From: Paenactinomyces guangxiensis
GTDB taxonomy: Bacteria; Bacillota; Bacilli; Thermoactinomycetales; Thermoactinomycetaceae
Direction: 5' to 3'
NCBI RefSeq assembly: GCF_016055185.1
Contig: NZ_JAECVR010000007.1
Span: 113,508-177,507 of the forward strand
DNA length: 64,000 nt
Shown here piece after piece: positions 16,854-26,729 of this stretch. Both the position numbers and the translations under genes were made by a program. Below the pieces are notes generated by a model. The model did not search any database and was not told the origin of the DNA. It was given only the letters and a program-made list of their open reading frames with translations. Positions within the stretch are counted from its first letter, which is position 1, and each line of letters begins with the position of its first letter.

Positions 16854-19184
16854 CTATTTGGCTACTCTTTTATTTTCTTCAAACTGTTCGGGGGTGATCA
16901 AAACTTCTCTTGGTTTGCTTCCTTCATAAGGGCCGACAATTCCATTACTCTCCATCAGGTCAATCAGACGGGCGGCACGCGTGTACCCCACCCGTAAACG
17001 ACGTTGAATAAGAGATACAGAGGCAGTCTTTGCTTCTAAAACCAACTGTACCGCTTGCGGATAAAGCTCATCATGGATATCTTCCATCGAAGGGCTCTCG
17101 CCGGCAGAGGGAATCATTTCTTCGTTGTACTCCGGCTCCTGTTGTGTCTTAACAAACTTAACAACCGCCTCAACCTCTTCATCCGACAAGAAAGCACCCT
17201 GAATTCGAACCGGCTTGGAAGCCCCCACCGGAAGGTACAGCATATCACCACGGCCTAAAAGTTTATCTGCTCCCCCCATATCAAGGATGGTTCGGGAGTC
17301 TGCTTGTGAAGATACAGCAAAGGCGATCCGGGAAGGAATATTTGCTTTAATCACTCCGGTGATCACGTCTACAGAAGGGCGCTGTGTGGCAATGATCAAG
17401 TGAATACCTGCCGCACGGGCCATTTGCGCCAACCTGCAAATTGCATCCTCTACATCTGAAGGTGCAACCATCATCAGATCAGCCAGCTCATCTACAATAA
17501 CCACAATATAAGGGAGAGGGAGTAAGCTTCCCTCTTTTTGTTCAGCAACAATTTGGTTGTAGCGTTCAATATCCCTGGCACCGTTTTTGGCGAACAGTTC
17601 ATACCGTTTTTCCATCTCTGCAACCACTTTTTTGAGTGCTACTGCTGCCTTACGCGGTTCAGTAACCACAGGGGCCAGCAAATGGGGAATCCCGTTGTAA
17701 ATATTCAGTTCCACCATTTTGGGATCAATCATCATCAACTTAACTTCATCCGGTCTCGCTTTATAAAGAAGGCTGCTGATAATTCCGTTAATGCAAACAC
17801 TTTTTCCTGAGCCGGTCGCCCCGGCAACCAATAAGTGAGGCATTTTAGCCAGATTGGCTACAATGGGTTCCCCTGAGATATCTTTACCGAGAGCAATGCT
17901 CAATTTCGATGTCTCTTGTTGATACTGGGTGCTTTCCAGAACATCCCGCAATCCGACCATAGCGATTTCTGCATTGGGCACCTCAATGCCTACGGCTGAT
18001 TTTCCGGGAATCGGCGCTTCAATGCGGATATCTTTCGCTGCAAGGGCCAGGGCGATATCATCCGCAAGATTCACGATCCGGCTCACTTTGACTCCGATCT
18101 CCGGCTGAATCTCATATCTTGTCACAGTGGGACCGCGGTGAATCGCTGTTACTTTTGCCTGAACCCCAAAACTGGATAAGGTCCTGACCAACGTATCAGC
18201 GTTTTCTTCAATATCTTCTTTTTCATTATGACTTCGCTTTTTAGGCTTATGTAAGAGTGATAAGGAAGGCAACCGGTAATTGGACATACGGGTGTTCGTC
18301 TGGAAACGGACCGCCATAGACTCGTCCTCTTTTCCCGAAGAAACCATCGCTGCTTGAGGCTGTTGTTTTTGCTCCAGATGCAAAGTAAGTTGTTTGTTTT
18401 TCTTTTTACCTGCCGCCTGATCAGCTTGATGGCTTGCATTGTCCTCAAAATCATAAATAACCGGCTTTTCCTGAACACCGATCGGGTCAAGGCTGACATT
18501 GGGAAAGGGGTTCTTTTTCTTTTTGCCATGCTGTTTCCGTTTTTTCTGTTTTTGCTGATAGTTACGCTGTAAAAACAGAGCGAGACCTTCCTTGAACTTC
18601 TTCTTCTCTTTTTTTAACCGGGACTGCATCGATTTAAAAAATTTCACATAAGAGAACCCCGTAACCAGAAGAAAGCCGGATAACACCAGTGCTCCCAAGA
18701 CAATCATAGTCCCTGTATCGTCAAATAAAAAGTGTAACAGGGCATAAATGATGGCTCCCACCATTCCGCTGCCTACATCGGTTGGCAAACGGGACTCCCT
18801 CTCCTGTAACAGCAAATTCCAGGTTGTATCTAAGATACTGCCATGATTCCCCTGGTCTTCAAGAGCTTGAAATGTCAAAAAATGATTAAAGGAGAGCAAG
18901 GCCAAAAGCATGATCAAACACCCTGTTAAGCGCGGCGACCAATGTTTTGGCCAGTCCCGTTTTACCATGATATATATGGCAAGACCTATTCCCAGCAGGG
19001 GAATAATAAAGTCCCAGGTTCCAACGATAAATCGCGACAAGTATGTTAAATTCCTGCCAATGGCACCATAACTGGCCATGGTGATTAAAGACAGAGATAA
19101 AATAACGATCCCATAGATTTCAAATAATATTTCTTGCTTGATCTGCTGTTGGCGAGTTGGATTCTTTTTCTTTTTATTAGGCAT
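16854..19184 (-). CDS. ftsK: DNA translocase FtsK/SpoIIIE
   Basis: The 776-aa protein has four membrane helices in residues 20-175, a Lys-rich linker, a RecA-type motor with Walker A GATGSGKS and Walker [11 protein letters not shown], and a C-terminal gamma domain ([20 protein letters not shown]) that reads orienting DNA sequences. It pumps chromosomal DNA through the closing septum, including into the forespore in sporulating relatives, where this locus is spoIIIE. ATG 19184 follows AAGGTGG at 6 nt. Position beside ylzJ and tepA matches B. subtilis. Confidence 0.93.
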   Translation of the reverse strand: MPNKKKKNPTRQQQIKQEILFEIYGIVILSLSLITMASYGAIGRNLTYLSRFIVGTWDFIIPLLGIGLAIYIMVKRDWPKHWSPRLTGCLIMLLALLSFNHFLTFQALEDQGNHGSILDTTWNLLLQERESRLPTDVGSGMVGAIIYALLHFLFDDTGTMIVLGALVLSGFLLVTGFSYVKFFKSMQSRLKKEKKKFKEGLALFLQRNYQQKQKKRKQHGKKKKNPFPNVSLDPIGVQEKPVIYDFEDNASHQADQAAGKKKNKQLTLHLEQKQQPQAAMVSSGKEDESMAVRFQTNTRMSNYRLPSLSLLHKPKKRSHNEKEDIEENADTLVRTLSSFGVQAKVTAIHRGPTVTRYEIQPEIGVKVSRIVNLADDIALALAAKDIRIEAPIPGKSAVGIEVPNAEIAMVGLRDVLESTQYQQETSKLSIALGKDISGEPIVANLAKMPHLLVAGATGSGKSVCINGIISSLLYKARPDEVKLMMIDPKMVELNIYNGIPHLLAPVVTEPRKAAVALKKVVAEMEKRYELFAKNGARDIERYNQIVAEQKEGSLLPLPYIVVIVDELADLMMVAPSDVEDAICRLAQMARAAGIHLIIATQRPSVDVITGVIKANIPSRIAFAVSSQADSRTILDMGGADKLLGRGDMLYLPVGASKPVRIQGAFLSDEEVEAVVKFVKTQQEPEYNEEMIPSAGESPSMEDIHDELYPQAVQLVLEAKTASVSLIQRRLRVGYTRAARLIDLMESNGIVGPYEGSKPREVLITPEQFEENKRVAK

Positions 19185-19256
19185 ATAAACCACCTTTTCT
19201 ACCCATCCAGTCCATACCCATTATAGCATGGAAATGCTCACCGGCAGAAAAATCAT

Positions 19257-19478
19257 CTAAATTTTTGGAAATAGTTGTAGTTTGTTTCCAGGCTGAAACC
19301 TTGAATCTAAATAATGCATCGGATCGGGACTTAACAGTCTCACAATCGTTGCTTCAGAAGAACCATCCAATTGGATTAACATCTGAATTCCATCGATTAC
19401 CACTTCTTTTAATGGCAGAGCTTTCTGATTCGAATCGTAAAAAATCAGCTCTTCCGGCAGTACAGTGTAGTGGATCAT
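19257..19478 (-). CDS. ylzJ: YlzJ-like small protein
   Basis: The 73-aa protein begins [13 protein letters not shown], typical of the YlzJ family that sits between tepA and spoIIIE in Bacillus. Function is unknown. Its ATG overlaps the tepA stop in an ATGA arrangement (19478-19475), implying coupling. Confidence 0.78.
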   Translation of the reverse strand: MIHYTVLPEELIFYDSNQKALPLKEVVIDGIQMLIQLDGSSEATIVRLLSPDPMHYLDSRFQPGNKLQLFPKI

Positions 19479-20272
19479 TGCAATATTTCTCCCTTTTTCA
19501 ATTTGATTTTCTGATTTAACTCAACAAGGGCATCTGAAATCCCTCCCACCCGGTCAATCAGTCCGTACTCCACCGCATCCTGGCCAATGACATTGGTCCC
19601 GATATCCCTCGCCAGCTCACCTGTCCTGAACATTAACTCACGAAATTTTTCATCTGTAATATTGGAATGCTGGGCTACAAACCGAATCACACGATCTTGC
19701 ATTTTTTCCAGGTACTCAAATGTTTGCGGAACCCCGATCACCAACCCTGTCAAACGAACCGGATGGATCGTCATCGTTGCCGTCTCAGCGATAAAGGAGG
19801 TGTCTGCTGCGACAGCAATGGGTACACCAATACTATGGCCTCCCCCCAGAACGATGGATACCGTAGGTTTGCTCATCGTGGCGATCATCTCAGCAATCGC
19901 CAGGCCGGCTTCTACATCCCCGCCCACTGTGTTGAGGATAATCACAACACCTTCAATTTTGGGGTTTTGCTCAGCAGCTACAATCTGAGGAATCACATGT
20001 TCGTATTTGGTTGTTTTATTTTGGGGCGGCATAACCAGGTGTCCTTCTATTTGACCAATCACATTTAGACAAAAAACGTTTGATTCTAACTGCGGGACAT
20101 TGGCTGCTCCCAATTGCTGAATGGCGCTGATGGCATTTTTCTTTTTCGCTAACTCTTCCTCCATCGGTTGTTGAGACGGTTGCTGGGGAGGTTGCTGGGG
20201 AGGCTGCTGCGGCTGTGTTGCCTGTGGTGGCTGCGGTTGGGGTTGTTGAACATTGGAATGATCGTTAAACAT
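19475..20272 (-). CDS. tepA: ClpP-class protease TepA with Pro/Gln-rich N-terminus
   Basis: The 265-aa protein combines a low-complexity Pro/Gln tract (residues about 9-36, several PP pairs) with a ClpP/crotonase-type serine peptidase domain: GGGHSIG puts the nucleophile at Ser147 and MTIHP gives His170. B. subtilis TepA was described as translocation-enhancing and probably degrades leader or membrane peptides. ATG 20272 follows AAGGAAGGG. The Pro/Gln tail is unusually long and is an obvious EF-P-dependent translation candidate. Confidence 0.86.
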   Translation of the reverse strand: MFNDHSNVQQPQPQPPQATQPQQPPQQPPQQPSQQPMEEELAKKKNAISAIQQLGAANVPQLESNVFCLNVIGQIEGHLVMPPQNKTTKYEHVIPQIVAAEQNPKIEGVVIILNTVGGDVEAGLAIAEMIATMSKPTVSIVLGGGHSIGVPIAVAADTSFIAETATMTIHPVRLTGLVIGVPQTFEYLEKMQDRVIRFVAQHSNITDEKFRELMFRTGELARDIGTNVIGQDAVEYGLIDRVGGISDALVELNQKIKLKKGEILQ

Positions 20273-20420
20273 GGCTATAGTCCCTTCCTTTTTCATCAAT
20301 TTCTCCATTAGTATGTACGAAACCCGGGCCGGTTATAGACACTGGCTGTTATACCCTGGCCCCGACTTTTGAGCAGTACAAAACAATTCCCAACGATTTG
20401 GAACTTATGTTTGATTTTTG

Positions 20421-21050
20421 CTACCCCTTTACCAGCCACCGTTCATTTCGTTCCACCAGATAACTGATTACGGCAGTTGTGTCCCGGTCTGATCCCTCTT
20501 GCTTCTGCAATAGAGGGAGCGATGTTATATCTTGCTGGTAAGCCTTTTCTCTCCAAAAACTAAAGATCTGGTAACGGCAAGCGGGTTGATTTACTTTTGC
20601 CACCATAGCGCCCAACATACCTGTGCTTTGCTCCAATGCCGGATTCCAAACGGTTTGCTGGGTTTCCAAAAAGGGTTGTTCCCGTTCTGGATCAACGATC
20701 ACGTCTGCCGCTTGAAGCCATTTTCCTGTCAGTGCTTGAACGACCCCGCCGCTTTCACTAGAAATTTCTATGGTGTGTTGTGCCAAAGTGACAGAAATCG
20801 ACTGGTATGTATGTTGTTGTTGGTTGGCCCGAAAAATCGTGTCATGATCGAAGGACATAAACCGATCATAAGTGTTCTGATCTTGCCACAAAGAGATAAT
20901 GCAAGCCTCTGACGGCCGGTAAATATTCCATCCGCCCCACTGTCCATAAAACCCGTCAGCATCCTTTAATATTTTCCAGGCTTCCTGAGCTTGGGAAAAA
21001 GCCTCCCTCTTTTCTCCAGGCACTTGACAGACAATCCATTTAATCAGCAT
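20421..21050 (-). CDS. YdbC-like protein (DUF4937 family)
   Basis: The 209-aa protein begins MLIKWIVCQVPGEKREAFSQ and has the WGGWNIY segment typical of the YdbC/DUF4937 group, whose fold resembles two tandem antibiotic-biosynthesis-monooxygenase (ABM) domains. No function is established. A ribosome site AGAGAGGGAG precedes the ATG. The gene sits between tepA and RNase J, where B. subtilis has nothing comparable, so it is an insertion relative to that order. Confidence 0.68.
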   Translation of the reverse strand: MLIKWIVCQVPGEKREAFSQAQEAWKILKDADGFYGQWGGWNIYRPSEACIISLWQDQNTYDRFMSFDHDTIFRANQQQHTYQSISVTLAQHTIEISSESGGVVQALTGKWLQAADVIVDPEREQPFLETQQTVWNPALEQSTGMLGAMVAKVNQPACRYQIFSFWREKAYQQDITSLPLLQKQEGSDRDTTAVISYLVERNERWLVKG

Positions 21051-21246
21051 ATTTTGTCTCCCTCTCTTATTGAGTTTTATAGTTTAGTTGAACTGTTATA
21101 TCCATATGAAACGGGAATATAGCAAAGAGAAAATCAAACCTTTCTTCAAAAAATCTCATCCCTTTTATGACTAAAAATCTCCATTTGGTTTCCATAAATA
21201 AATTTAATACGATCTGTATGAACATTTTATGTTCTAAAAGCTGTAC

Positions 21247-21297
21247 AAAAAAGATTAAGAGTCTCATCCCTTGATTGATAAGGAATGAGACTCTTAA
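21247..21297 (-). terminator. Terminator of the RNase J gene
   Basis: TTAAGAGTCTCAT and its complement (21255-21267, 21285-21297) form a 13-bp stem extended by inner CCTT/AAGG pairs. On the minus strand ATCTTTTTTG follows. The flanking 21051-21246 bases show no convincing gene. Confidence 0.8.
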
Positions 21298-21310
21298 ATA
21301 GTTGATCCGA

Positions 21311-22981
21311 TTATACTTCCATAATAATCGGCAAGATCATCGGGCGACGGCGTGTACGTTCAAACAGGAACTTGCCGAGGGAATCACGAATGCTTGTTTT
21401 TAGCGATGCCCATTCGCTCACTTGATCTTTCATACATTTTTCCATGGTTAGGCCGACGACTTGGTTGGCTTCCTCTAACAATTTTTCTGATTCACGAACG
21501 TAGACGAAGCCTCGTGAAATAATGTCCGGGCCGGATAAAATGGCACCATTTGCTTTACTTAGGGTGACTACAACAACAAGAATTCCATCTTGTGAAAGGA
21601 GTTTGCGGTCTCTTAAAACAATATTTCCAACGTCTCCAACACCTAAACCGTCAATGAGTACTTTACCTGTAGGGACCTTTGGTCCATAGCGCGCTTTACC
21701 GCCCATAAATTCAACGGTATCTCCATTGTCACAGATAAAGATATTCTCGGGTCGAACACCTACAGATTCGGCAAGTTGGGCATGGGCACGCAACATGCGA
21801 TATTCACCATGAATCGGAATAAAATACTTAGGTTTTATGAGATTGAGCATCAATTTGAGGTCTTCTTCTGCACCGTGACCGGATACATGGACATGAGCAA
21901 TGTTGCTGTATACCACATCGGCACCAATACGGAACAGCTGGTCAACTGTACGACCGATCAATTTCTCATTTCCGGGGATCGGAGTTGCCGCGATAATAAC
22001 CGTATCACCTGGCAAAATCTCCACTTTGCGATGGGAAGCATTGGCCATTCGTGTCAGGGCAGACATTGATTCTCCCTGGCTGCCCGTTGAAATCACCGCT
22101 ACTTTGTGGGCAGGTAAACGATTAATATCATCCGGATCGATCAACATGTCAGACGGAATGTTTAAATATCCCAGCTCAGACGCTATATTTACCACATTCA
22201 CCATACTGCGTCCAACCACCGCTAATTTTCGGCCGTACATGTGGCAGGCGTCCACCACCTGTTGAATGCGATGAATATTGGAAGCGAATGTGGCCACAAT
22301 GATCCGTTGTTTAGCTTTACGAAATACCTCTTTCAAACTTTCGCCGACGGTCCGTTCAGACCCGGTAAATCCGGGACGTTCGGCATTCGTGCTATCAGAT
22401 AGCAGGCATAATACCCCTTTTTTTCCGATTTCCGCCATTTTGTGGATGTCTGCCGTCTGTTCGTTAACGGGAGTCATATCAAATTTAAAATCTCCTGTAT
22501 GAACAACAGCTCCCTCCGGCGTTTCAATACAAACGCCGACGGAATCAGGGATACTATGGTTTGTTTGGAAGAAGGTTGCCTTCAAGGATCCCAATGTGAC
22601 TTCCGAGTGATTATTGATAATAATCCGTTTGGTGTCGTTTAAAATATGAGCCTCGCGCAATTTATGCTCCACTAATCCCATCGTTAATTTGGTCGCATAG
22701 ATGGGTACATTCAATTGTCGCAGAATATACGGAAGCCCTCCGATATGATCCTCATGTCCGTGTGTTAAAATAATTCCCCGTACTTTATCTTGATTCTCAA
22801 TCAAATATGTGATATCAGGAATGACGATGTCGATTCCCAGCATGTCTTCCTCTGGAAACATCAGACCCGAATCAATGACAACAATGTCATTCCCGTATTG
22901 AATCACATACATGTTTTTTCCGATTTCATCCAACCCACCGAGAGCAAAAATAGTTAATTTGCCTCGCTGGTTTTTCGTCAA
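21311..22981 (-). CDS. rnjB: Ribonuclease J
   Basis: The 556-aa metallo-beta-lactamase/beta-CASP nuclease matures and degrades RNA from 5' ends and internally. The catalytic HGHEDH motif is intact (residues 74-79), followed by HTGDFKFD and a C-terminal HIHGEYR-like segment (IPIHGEYRMLRAH). The locus, next to dapA, corresponds to B. subtilis rnjB, but the motif is of the active J1 type. TTG 22981 is used because AGGAGGT lies 7 nt upstream and no ATG is nearby. It has its own terminator. Confidence 0.9.
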   Translation of the reverse strand: MTKNQRGKLTIFALGGLDEIGKNMYVIQYGNDIVVIDSGLMFPEEDMLGIDIVIPDITYLIENQDKVRGIILTHGHEDHIGGLPYILRQLNVPIYATKLTMGLVEHKLREAHILNDTKRIIINNHSEVTLGSLKATFFQTNHSIPDSVGVCIETPEGAVVHTGDFKFDMTPVNEQTADIHKMAEIGKKGVLCLLSDSTNAERPGFTGSERTVGESLKEVFRKAKQRIIVATFASNIHRIQQVVDACHMYGRKLAVVGRSMVNVVNIASELGYLNIPSDMLIDPDDINRLPAHKVAVISTGSQGESMSALTRMANASHRKVEILPGDTVIIAATPIPGNEKLIGRTVDQLFRIGADVVYSNIAHVHVSGHGAEEDLKLMLNLIKPKYFIPIHGEYRMLRAHAQLAESVGVRPENIFICDNGDTVEFMGGKARYGPKVPTGKVLIDGLGVGDVGNIVLRDRKLLSQDGILVVVVTLSKANGAILSGPDIISRGFVYVRESEKLLEEANQVVGLTMEKCMKDQVSEWASLKTSIRDSLGKFLFERTRRRPMILPIIMEV

Positions 22982-23130
22982 TAAAGGTACCTCCTGTATT
23001 TAGTTGTTGTTCACCCTAAACCGCACAAATCTCACTTAACCCCATTATATACGATTAAAAAATGGGTATGCAACTAAATATTTTGTCTTTCTGTCGAATA
23101 TCCGGATGCCAAGGAATCCTATTCCTTTAC

Positions 23131-23169
23131 AAAAAAGGGAAGCCCCCTTTCAGCAAGGAAAGAGGGCTT
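23131..23169 (-). terminator. Terminator of the asd-dapG-dapA genes
   Basis: On the minus strand AAGCCCTCTTTC pairs with GAAAGGGGGCTT (one G-U), followed by CCCTTTTTT. It starts 11 nt after dapA. Confidence 0.85.
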
Positions 23170-23179
23170 GTTGCAAAAA

Positions 23180-24052
23180 TCACAATATCTTTTGCATCCA
23201 GTCATTTGTGAAGGCTTTTGCTTCTTCATCCATCTCGACAAGCGGCAGGCGTACATAAGGCTCACACCAGCCTTTTTGTGCCATCACATATTTCAGGGGG
23301 ACAGGGTTTGAGGTGATAAACAACCCCTCGAAGACAGGCAGAAGTTTTTTGTGCAGTGCAATGGCTTTTTGAATTTCTCCTGAGAAAAATGCATTTATCA
23401 TCTCTTTCATTTCATTGCCCACAAGATGGCTGGCCACGCTGACAACTCCCGCTCCACCAACAGCGAGAATCGGCAGTGTTAATTTATCGTCCCCGCTGTA
23501 GACTGCAATATCATCAGCTACACCGGCAATCAATTGGGAGATTTGCCCCAGGTCGCCGCTCGCTTCTTTAATGGCAACGATATTGTCAACCTCAGTAAGG
23601 TGAACCATGGTTTCGACACTCATGTTTACACTGGTTCGGGACGGAACATTGTAAAGCATAATCGGCAGCCGGGTCGATTCGGCAATTGCTTTAAAATGCT
23701 GAATCAGCCCTTCCTGGGAAGGTTTGTTATAGTAAGGGGAGACAAGCATAATACCGTCTACACCCGTTTCCTCCGCTTCTTTCGTAAGCTGGATACTCTG
23801 GTCTGTGTTATTGCTGCCTGTACCGGCTATAATTTTTGCGCGCCCCGCTGCTTTTTTGAGGGTGAATTGAAACAGTTGCAGTTTTTCTTCATGGGTTAAG
23901 TTGGGGGATTCCGCCGTCGTACCTGATACGACAATCGCATCGCTTCCTGTGGCGATGAGGCGTTCGATGCATTCTTCCAGACGGGTCCAATCAATATTGT
24001 TTTCACGAGTAAACGGAGTAAACATGGCTGTTATTAAACGCCCGAATAACAC
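23180..24052 (-). CDS. dapA: 4-hydroxy-tetrahydrodipicolinate synthase
   Basis: The 290-aa aldolase-class enzyme condenses pyruvate with aspartate semialdehyde, the branch point to lysine, diaminopimelate and dipicolinate. SGTTAES, the YNVPSRT Tyr (134) and the Schiff-base Lys162 in AIKEASGD are all present. GTG 24052 is preferred to the ATG at 24067 because GGAGG lies 7 nt before it and the N-terminus VLFGRLITAMFTPF then fits the family. It follows dapG directly. Confidence 0.93.
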   Translation of the reverse strand: MLFGRLITAMFTPFTRENNIDWTRLEECIERLIATGSDAIVVSGTTAESPNLTHEEKLQLFQFTLKKAAGRAKIIAGTGSNNTDQSIQLTKEAEETGVDGIMLVSPYYNKPSQEGLIQHFKAIAESTRLPIMLYNVPSRTSVNMSVETMVHLTEVDNIVAIKEASGDLGQISQLIAGVADDIAVYSGDDKLTLPILAVGGAGVVSVASHLVGNEMKEMINAFFSGEIQKAIALHKKLLPVFEGLFITSNPVPLKYVMAQKGWCEPYVRLPLVEMDEEAKAFTNDWMQKIL

Positions 24053-24071
24053 AAGAATTTCCTCCATTCCA

Positions 24072-25301
24072 TCACGAATAGTTTAACCTGTGCAAGCTAA
24101 ATTTGTGATGCAACGCACGTACCGCTTTGACCATATCGCTGCCTCTGACCAGCACCCAGATTGTTGTATGCGAGTCCGCAGATTGCAAGATTTGAATATC
24201 TTCTTCGGTCAATGCTTCCACTATTTTGGCCATTACACCGGGAACACCGGCAATTCCGGCTCCAACGGTAGAAACTTTTGCACAGTTTCTGTTAAGCTCA
24301 GGCTCCAAATCAAGGCGGCGCAATATTTCCTCGGCTCGGTCCGCTAAATCATCATATACAGTGTAAGCAATCCCACTGGGATTTACACTGATAAAATCCA
24401 CACTGATATCATTTTCCGCCATTGCTTTAAACACTTTTAATTGAATATCATATTGTCCCTGTTTAGCAGGTACTCTGACTTGAGTCACATTCGGCATCTG
24501 AGTGATTCCCGTAATCAGGCCGTCTCTCATTTCACCAATTAAGCGGTCCGCTTCACTCATTGTTGTAACAAGCGTTCCCGGATGATCAGACATCGTAGAA
24601 CGAACACGAATCGGAACATTTGTTTGCATAGCGATTTCCACTGCCCGTGGATGGATTACTTTCGCCCCTTGAAAAGCAAGATTACACATTTCGGTATAGG
24701 TGACTTTTTCCAAAGGAGCGGCATCTTCCACGATTCTCGGATCAGCTGTCATAATCCCTTCTACATCTGTAAAAATATCTACACATTCAGCATGAAGAGC
24801 TACCCCGAGCGCAGTCGCAGTTGTATCACTCCCACCACGTCCCAGGGTGGTAATCTCCCCATCGACAGTTTGCCCTTGAAAACCGGCAACAATAACTACT
24901 TTCCTCTTTTCCAGTTGTCTTAAAATGCGTTTTGAATTAATTGTCACAATATGAGCATTGGTATGATGATTATTGGTAATAATTCCTGCTTGACCGCCGG
25001 TCAGCACACAGTTTTCAATTTCATGCCGGTATAATAGACTGGACAGGGTCGTCGCAGAAATAATTTCACCACAACTCATCAATAAATCCTGTTCACGAGG
25101 AGATATCTGATTCCCATACTGTTTAACCAAACTTAGCAAGGTATCAGTGGCGTAGGGATCCCCGCTCCTCCCCATGGCCGATACAACCACCACCAGATGG
25201 TATCCCTCAGCCAGCCCCCGTTTGATATGGTAAAGCACCCTCTCCCTGAGCTCTGGTGATGCGACTGAAGTTCCGCCAAATTTTTGTACTAAGATTCTCA
25301 T
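24072..25301 (-). CDS. dapG: Aspartokinase I
   Basis: The 409-aa enzyme phosphorylates aspartate to start the lysine/DAP/dipicolinate pathway. It shows the KFGGTSVA nucleotide-binding start, GRGGSDTTATAL, and two C-terminal ACT domains that sense the feedback amino acid (DAP for DapG in B. subtilis). The order asd-dapG-dapA with short gaps makes one operon feeding spore dipicolinate. Confidence 0.93.
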   Translation of the reverse strand: MRILVQKFGGTSVASPELRERVLYHIKRGLAEGYHLVVVVSAMGRSGDPYATDTLLSLVKQYGNQISPREQDLLMSCGEIISATTLSSLLYRHEIENCVLTGGQAGIITNNHHTNAHIVTINSKRILRQLEKRKVVIVAGFQGQTVDGEITTLGRGGSDTTATALGVALHAECVDIFTDVEGIMTADPRIVEDAAPLEKVTYTEMCNLAFQGAKVIHPRAVEIAMQTNVPIRVRSTMSDHPGTLVTTMSEADRLIGEMRDGLITGITQMPNVTQVRVPAKQGQYDIQLKVFKAMAENDISVDFISVNPSGIAYTVYDDLADRAEEILRRLDLEPELNRNCAKVSTVGAGIAGVPGVMAKIVEALTEEDIQILQSADSHTTIWVLVRGSDMVKAVRALHHKFSLHRLNYS

Positions 25302-25314
25302 GAATATCCCTTCT

Positions 25315-26352
25315 CTATTTCTCTTCTGATATAAGTGCCTCGGCGATCTGGATCGCGTTTGTCGCCGCCCCTTTCAACAGATTATCTGAAACCACCCACA
25401 GGTTTAAGGCTCGGGGATGAGTGAAATCACGGCGGATACGACCCACGAAGACCTCAGGACGGTCAGCAGCATCAACAGGCATCGGATATACCTGTTCTTC
25501 AATAGCGTCTTCCACGATAACTCCGGGAGCATTGTTGAGAAGTTGCCGAACTTCATCTAAATCAAATTCCGATTTTAACTCCACATAGACTGATTCACTA
25601 TGTCCACGCATGACGGGAACACGGACACAGGTGGCTGTTACGCCAATACTGGAATCATTGAAGATTTTTTTGGTCTCCCTAACCATTTTCATTTCCTCTA
25701 AAGTAAACCCATTTTCCTGGGCAACATCGATTTGAGGAATAACATTGAAAGCCATCTGATAATGTTTGCTCAATTTGCCGACCGGCAAAATATTTGCGGA
25801 GATCTCTTCCCCGTTGAGTAATGCCTTACTTTGCTGCTGCAGTTCATCAATCGCCTGCCAACCGGCGCCGGATACAGATTGATAAGTGGAAACGATGACA
25901 CGCTCAATCCCGTAACGATCATAAAGAGGCTTTAAAGCCACAACCATTTGTATGGTTGAACAGTTTGGATTTGCGATGATTCCTTTATGTTGACGGATCG
26001 CCTCTCTGTTTACTTCCGGCACCACCAACGGAACATCCGGATTCATTCGGTAAGCATTGGTATTATCAATGACTACAGCTCCACGGGCAACCGCTTCCGG
26101 AGCTAACTTTTCACTAACACTTCCCCCTGCACTAAAAAGGGCAATATCCACTCCGTCGAATGCTGTGGGGACAGCTTCCTGAATGACCACTTCTTCTCCG
26201 TGGAAAATTACTTTTTGACCTGCCGACCGGGCGGAAGCGAGAGGTCGAAGCTCTTTGACCGGAAATTCTCGTTTGGCTAAATACCTCATCATCTGTTGAC
26301 CGACCGCACCGGTAGCACCAACGACAGCAACTGTATAACCCTGACTTGACAT
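25315..26352 (-). CDS. asd: Aspartate-semialdehyde dehydrogenase
   Basis: The 345-aa NADPH enzyme reduces aspartyl phosphate. The GATGAVG cofactor loop is at residues 12-18, the catalytic Cys131 sits in NPNCSTIQ and a catalytic His follows in RGHSESV. ATG 26352 follows AGAGGGGG at about 8 nt. It opens the asd-dapG-dapA unit after a 377-nt gap from dpaB. Confidence 0.93.
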   Translation of the reverse strand: MSSQGYTVAVVGATGAVGQQMMRYLAKREFPVKELRPLASARSAGQKVIFHGEEVVIQEAVPTAFDGVDIALFSAGGSVSEKLAPEAVARGAVVIDNTNAYRMNPDVPLVVPEVNREAIRQHKGIIANPNCSTIQMVVALKPLYDRYGIERVIVSTYQSVSGAGWQAIDELQQQSKALLNGEEISANILPVGKLSKHYQMAFNVIPQIDVAQENGFTLEEMKMVRETKKIFNDSSIGVTATCVRVPVMRGHSESVYVELKSEFDLDEVRQLLNNAPGVIVEDAIEEQVYPMPVDAADRPEVFVGRIRRDFTHPRALNLWVVSDNLLKGAATNAIQIAEALISEEK

Positions 26353-26729
26353 CTGATAATCCCCCTCTAAAATATGCAAAAAATAGCAAAGCAGCCCCTC
26401 AAAAAGAATAAATTATGTAGGGGCTATACCACATTTTACATAATGAAAAGCTCTTTTTCTGTGAAAGATTGTCCGTTCCGTGCAACAGGATCCGGCATAG
26501 AAGTTCCTATCGTTTTATACTCTAAAAACTTCTATGCCGTCCTTATGCTTTCAGAGCGGTTCCAATCAGACAAACATTCATCACCGGGCTGTATTCCCCA
26601 TTCATAAATGTTTTCTGTAAAAGGATTGCCTAATCAGTTGAAAACGCCTTTCTCTATTCTATTTAGATTACTATTGGAAGACTATATTTTCAATAGAGAG
26701 GTTTCTTTCCAGACTACATCCACTACCTA
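26353..26729. other. Gap between dpaB and asd with two inverted repeats
   Basis: No ORF here has a ribosome site or family resemblance. The stretch holds a 7-bp inverted repeat (26393-26399, 26419-26425) and a 13-bp perfect inverted repeat (26493-26505, 26527-26539, 21-nt loop). In B. subtilis dpaB and asd are adjacent, so this interval likely carries a terminator or a separate asd promoter. Confidence 0.5.
26493..26539. repeat. 13-bp perfect inverted repeat downstream of dpaB
   Basis: CGGCATAGAAGTT (26493-26505) is the exact complement of AACTTCTATGCCG (26527-26539). There is no T-run after it on the minus strand, so it is not a standard terminator. It may be an RNA structure or an operator. 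Confidence 0.6.

Noticed and set aside
21067..21267. 66-codon hydrophobic frame between the YdbC-like gene and RNase J
   Set aside because: It runs into the terminator hairpin, has no ribosome site and looks like chance AT-rich coding.
26493..26539. Likeness of GAAGTTCCTAT...AACTTC to an FRT recombination site
   Set aside because: Only one arm matches and the core and second arm differ; chance similarity is enough.
26374..26607. 77-codon plus-strand frame in the dpaB-asd gap
   Set aside because: No ribosome site, crosses both inverted repeats, and it would be the only plus-strand gene in the window.
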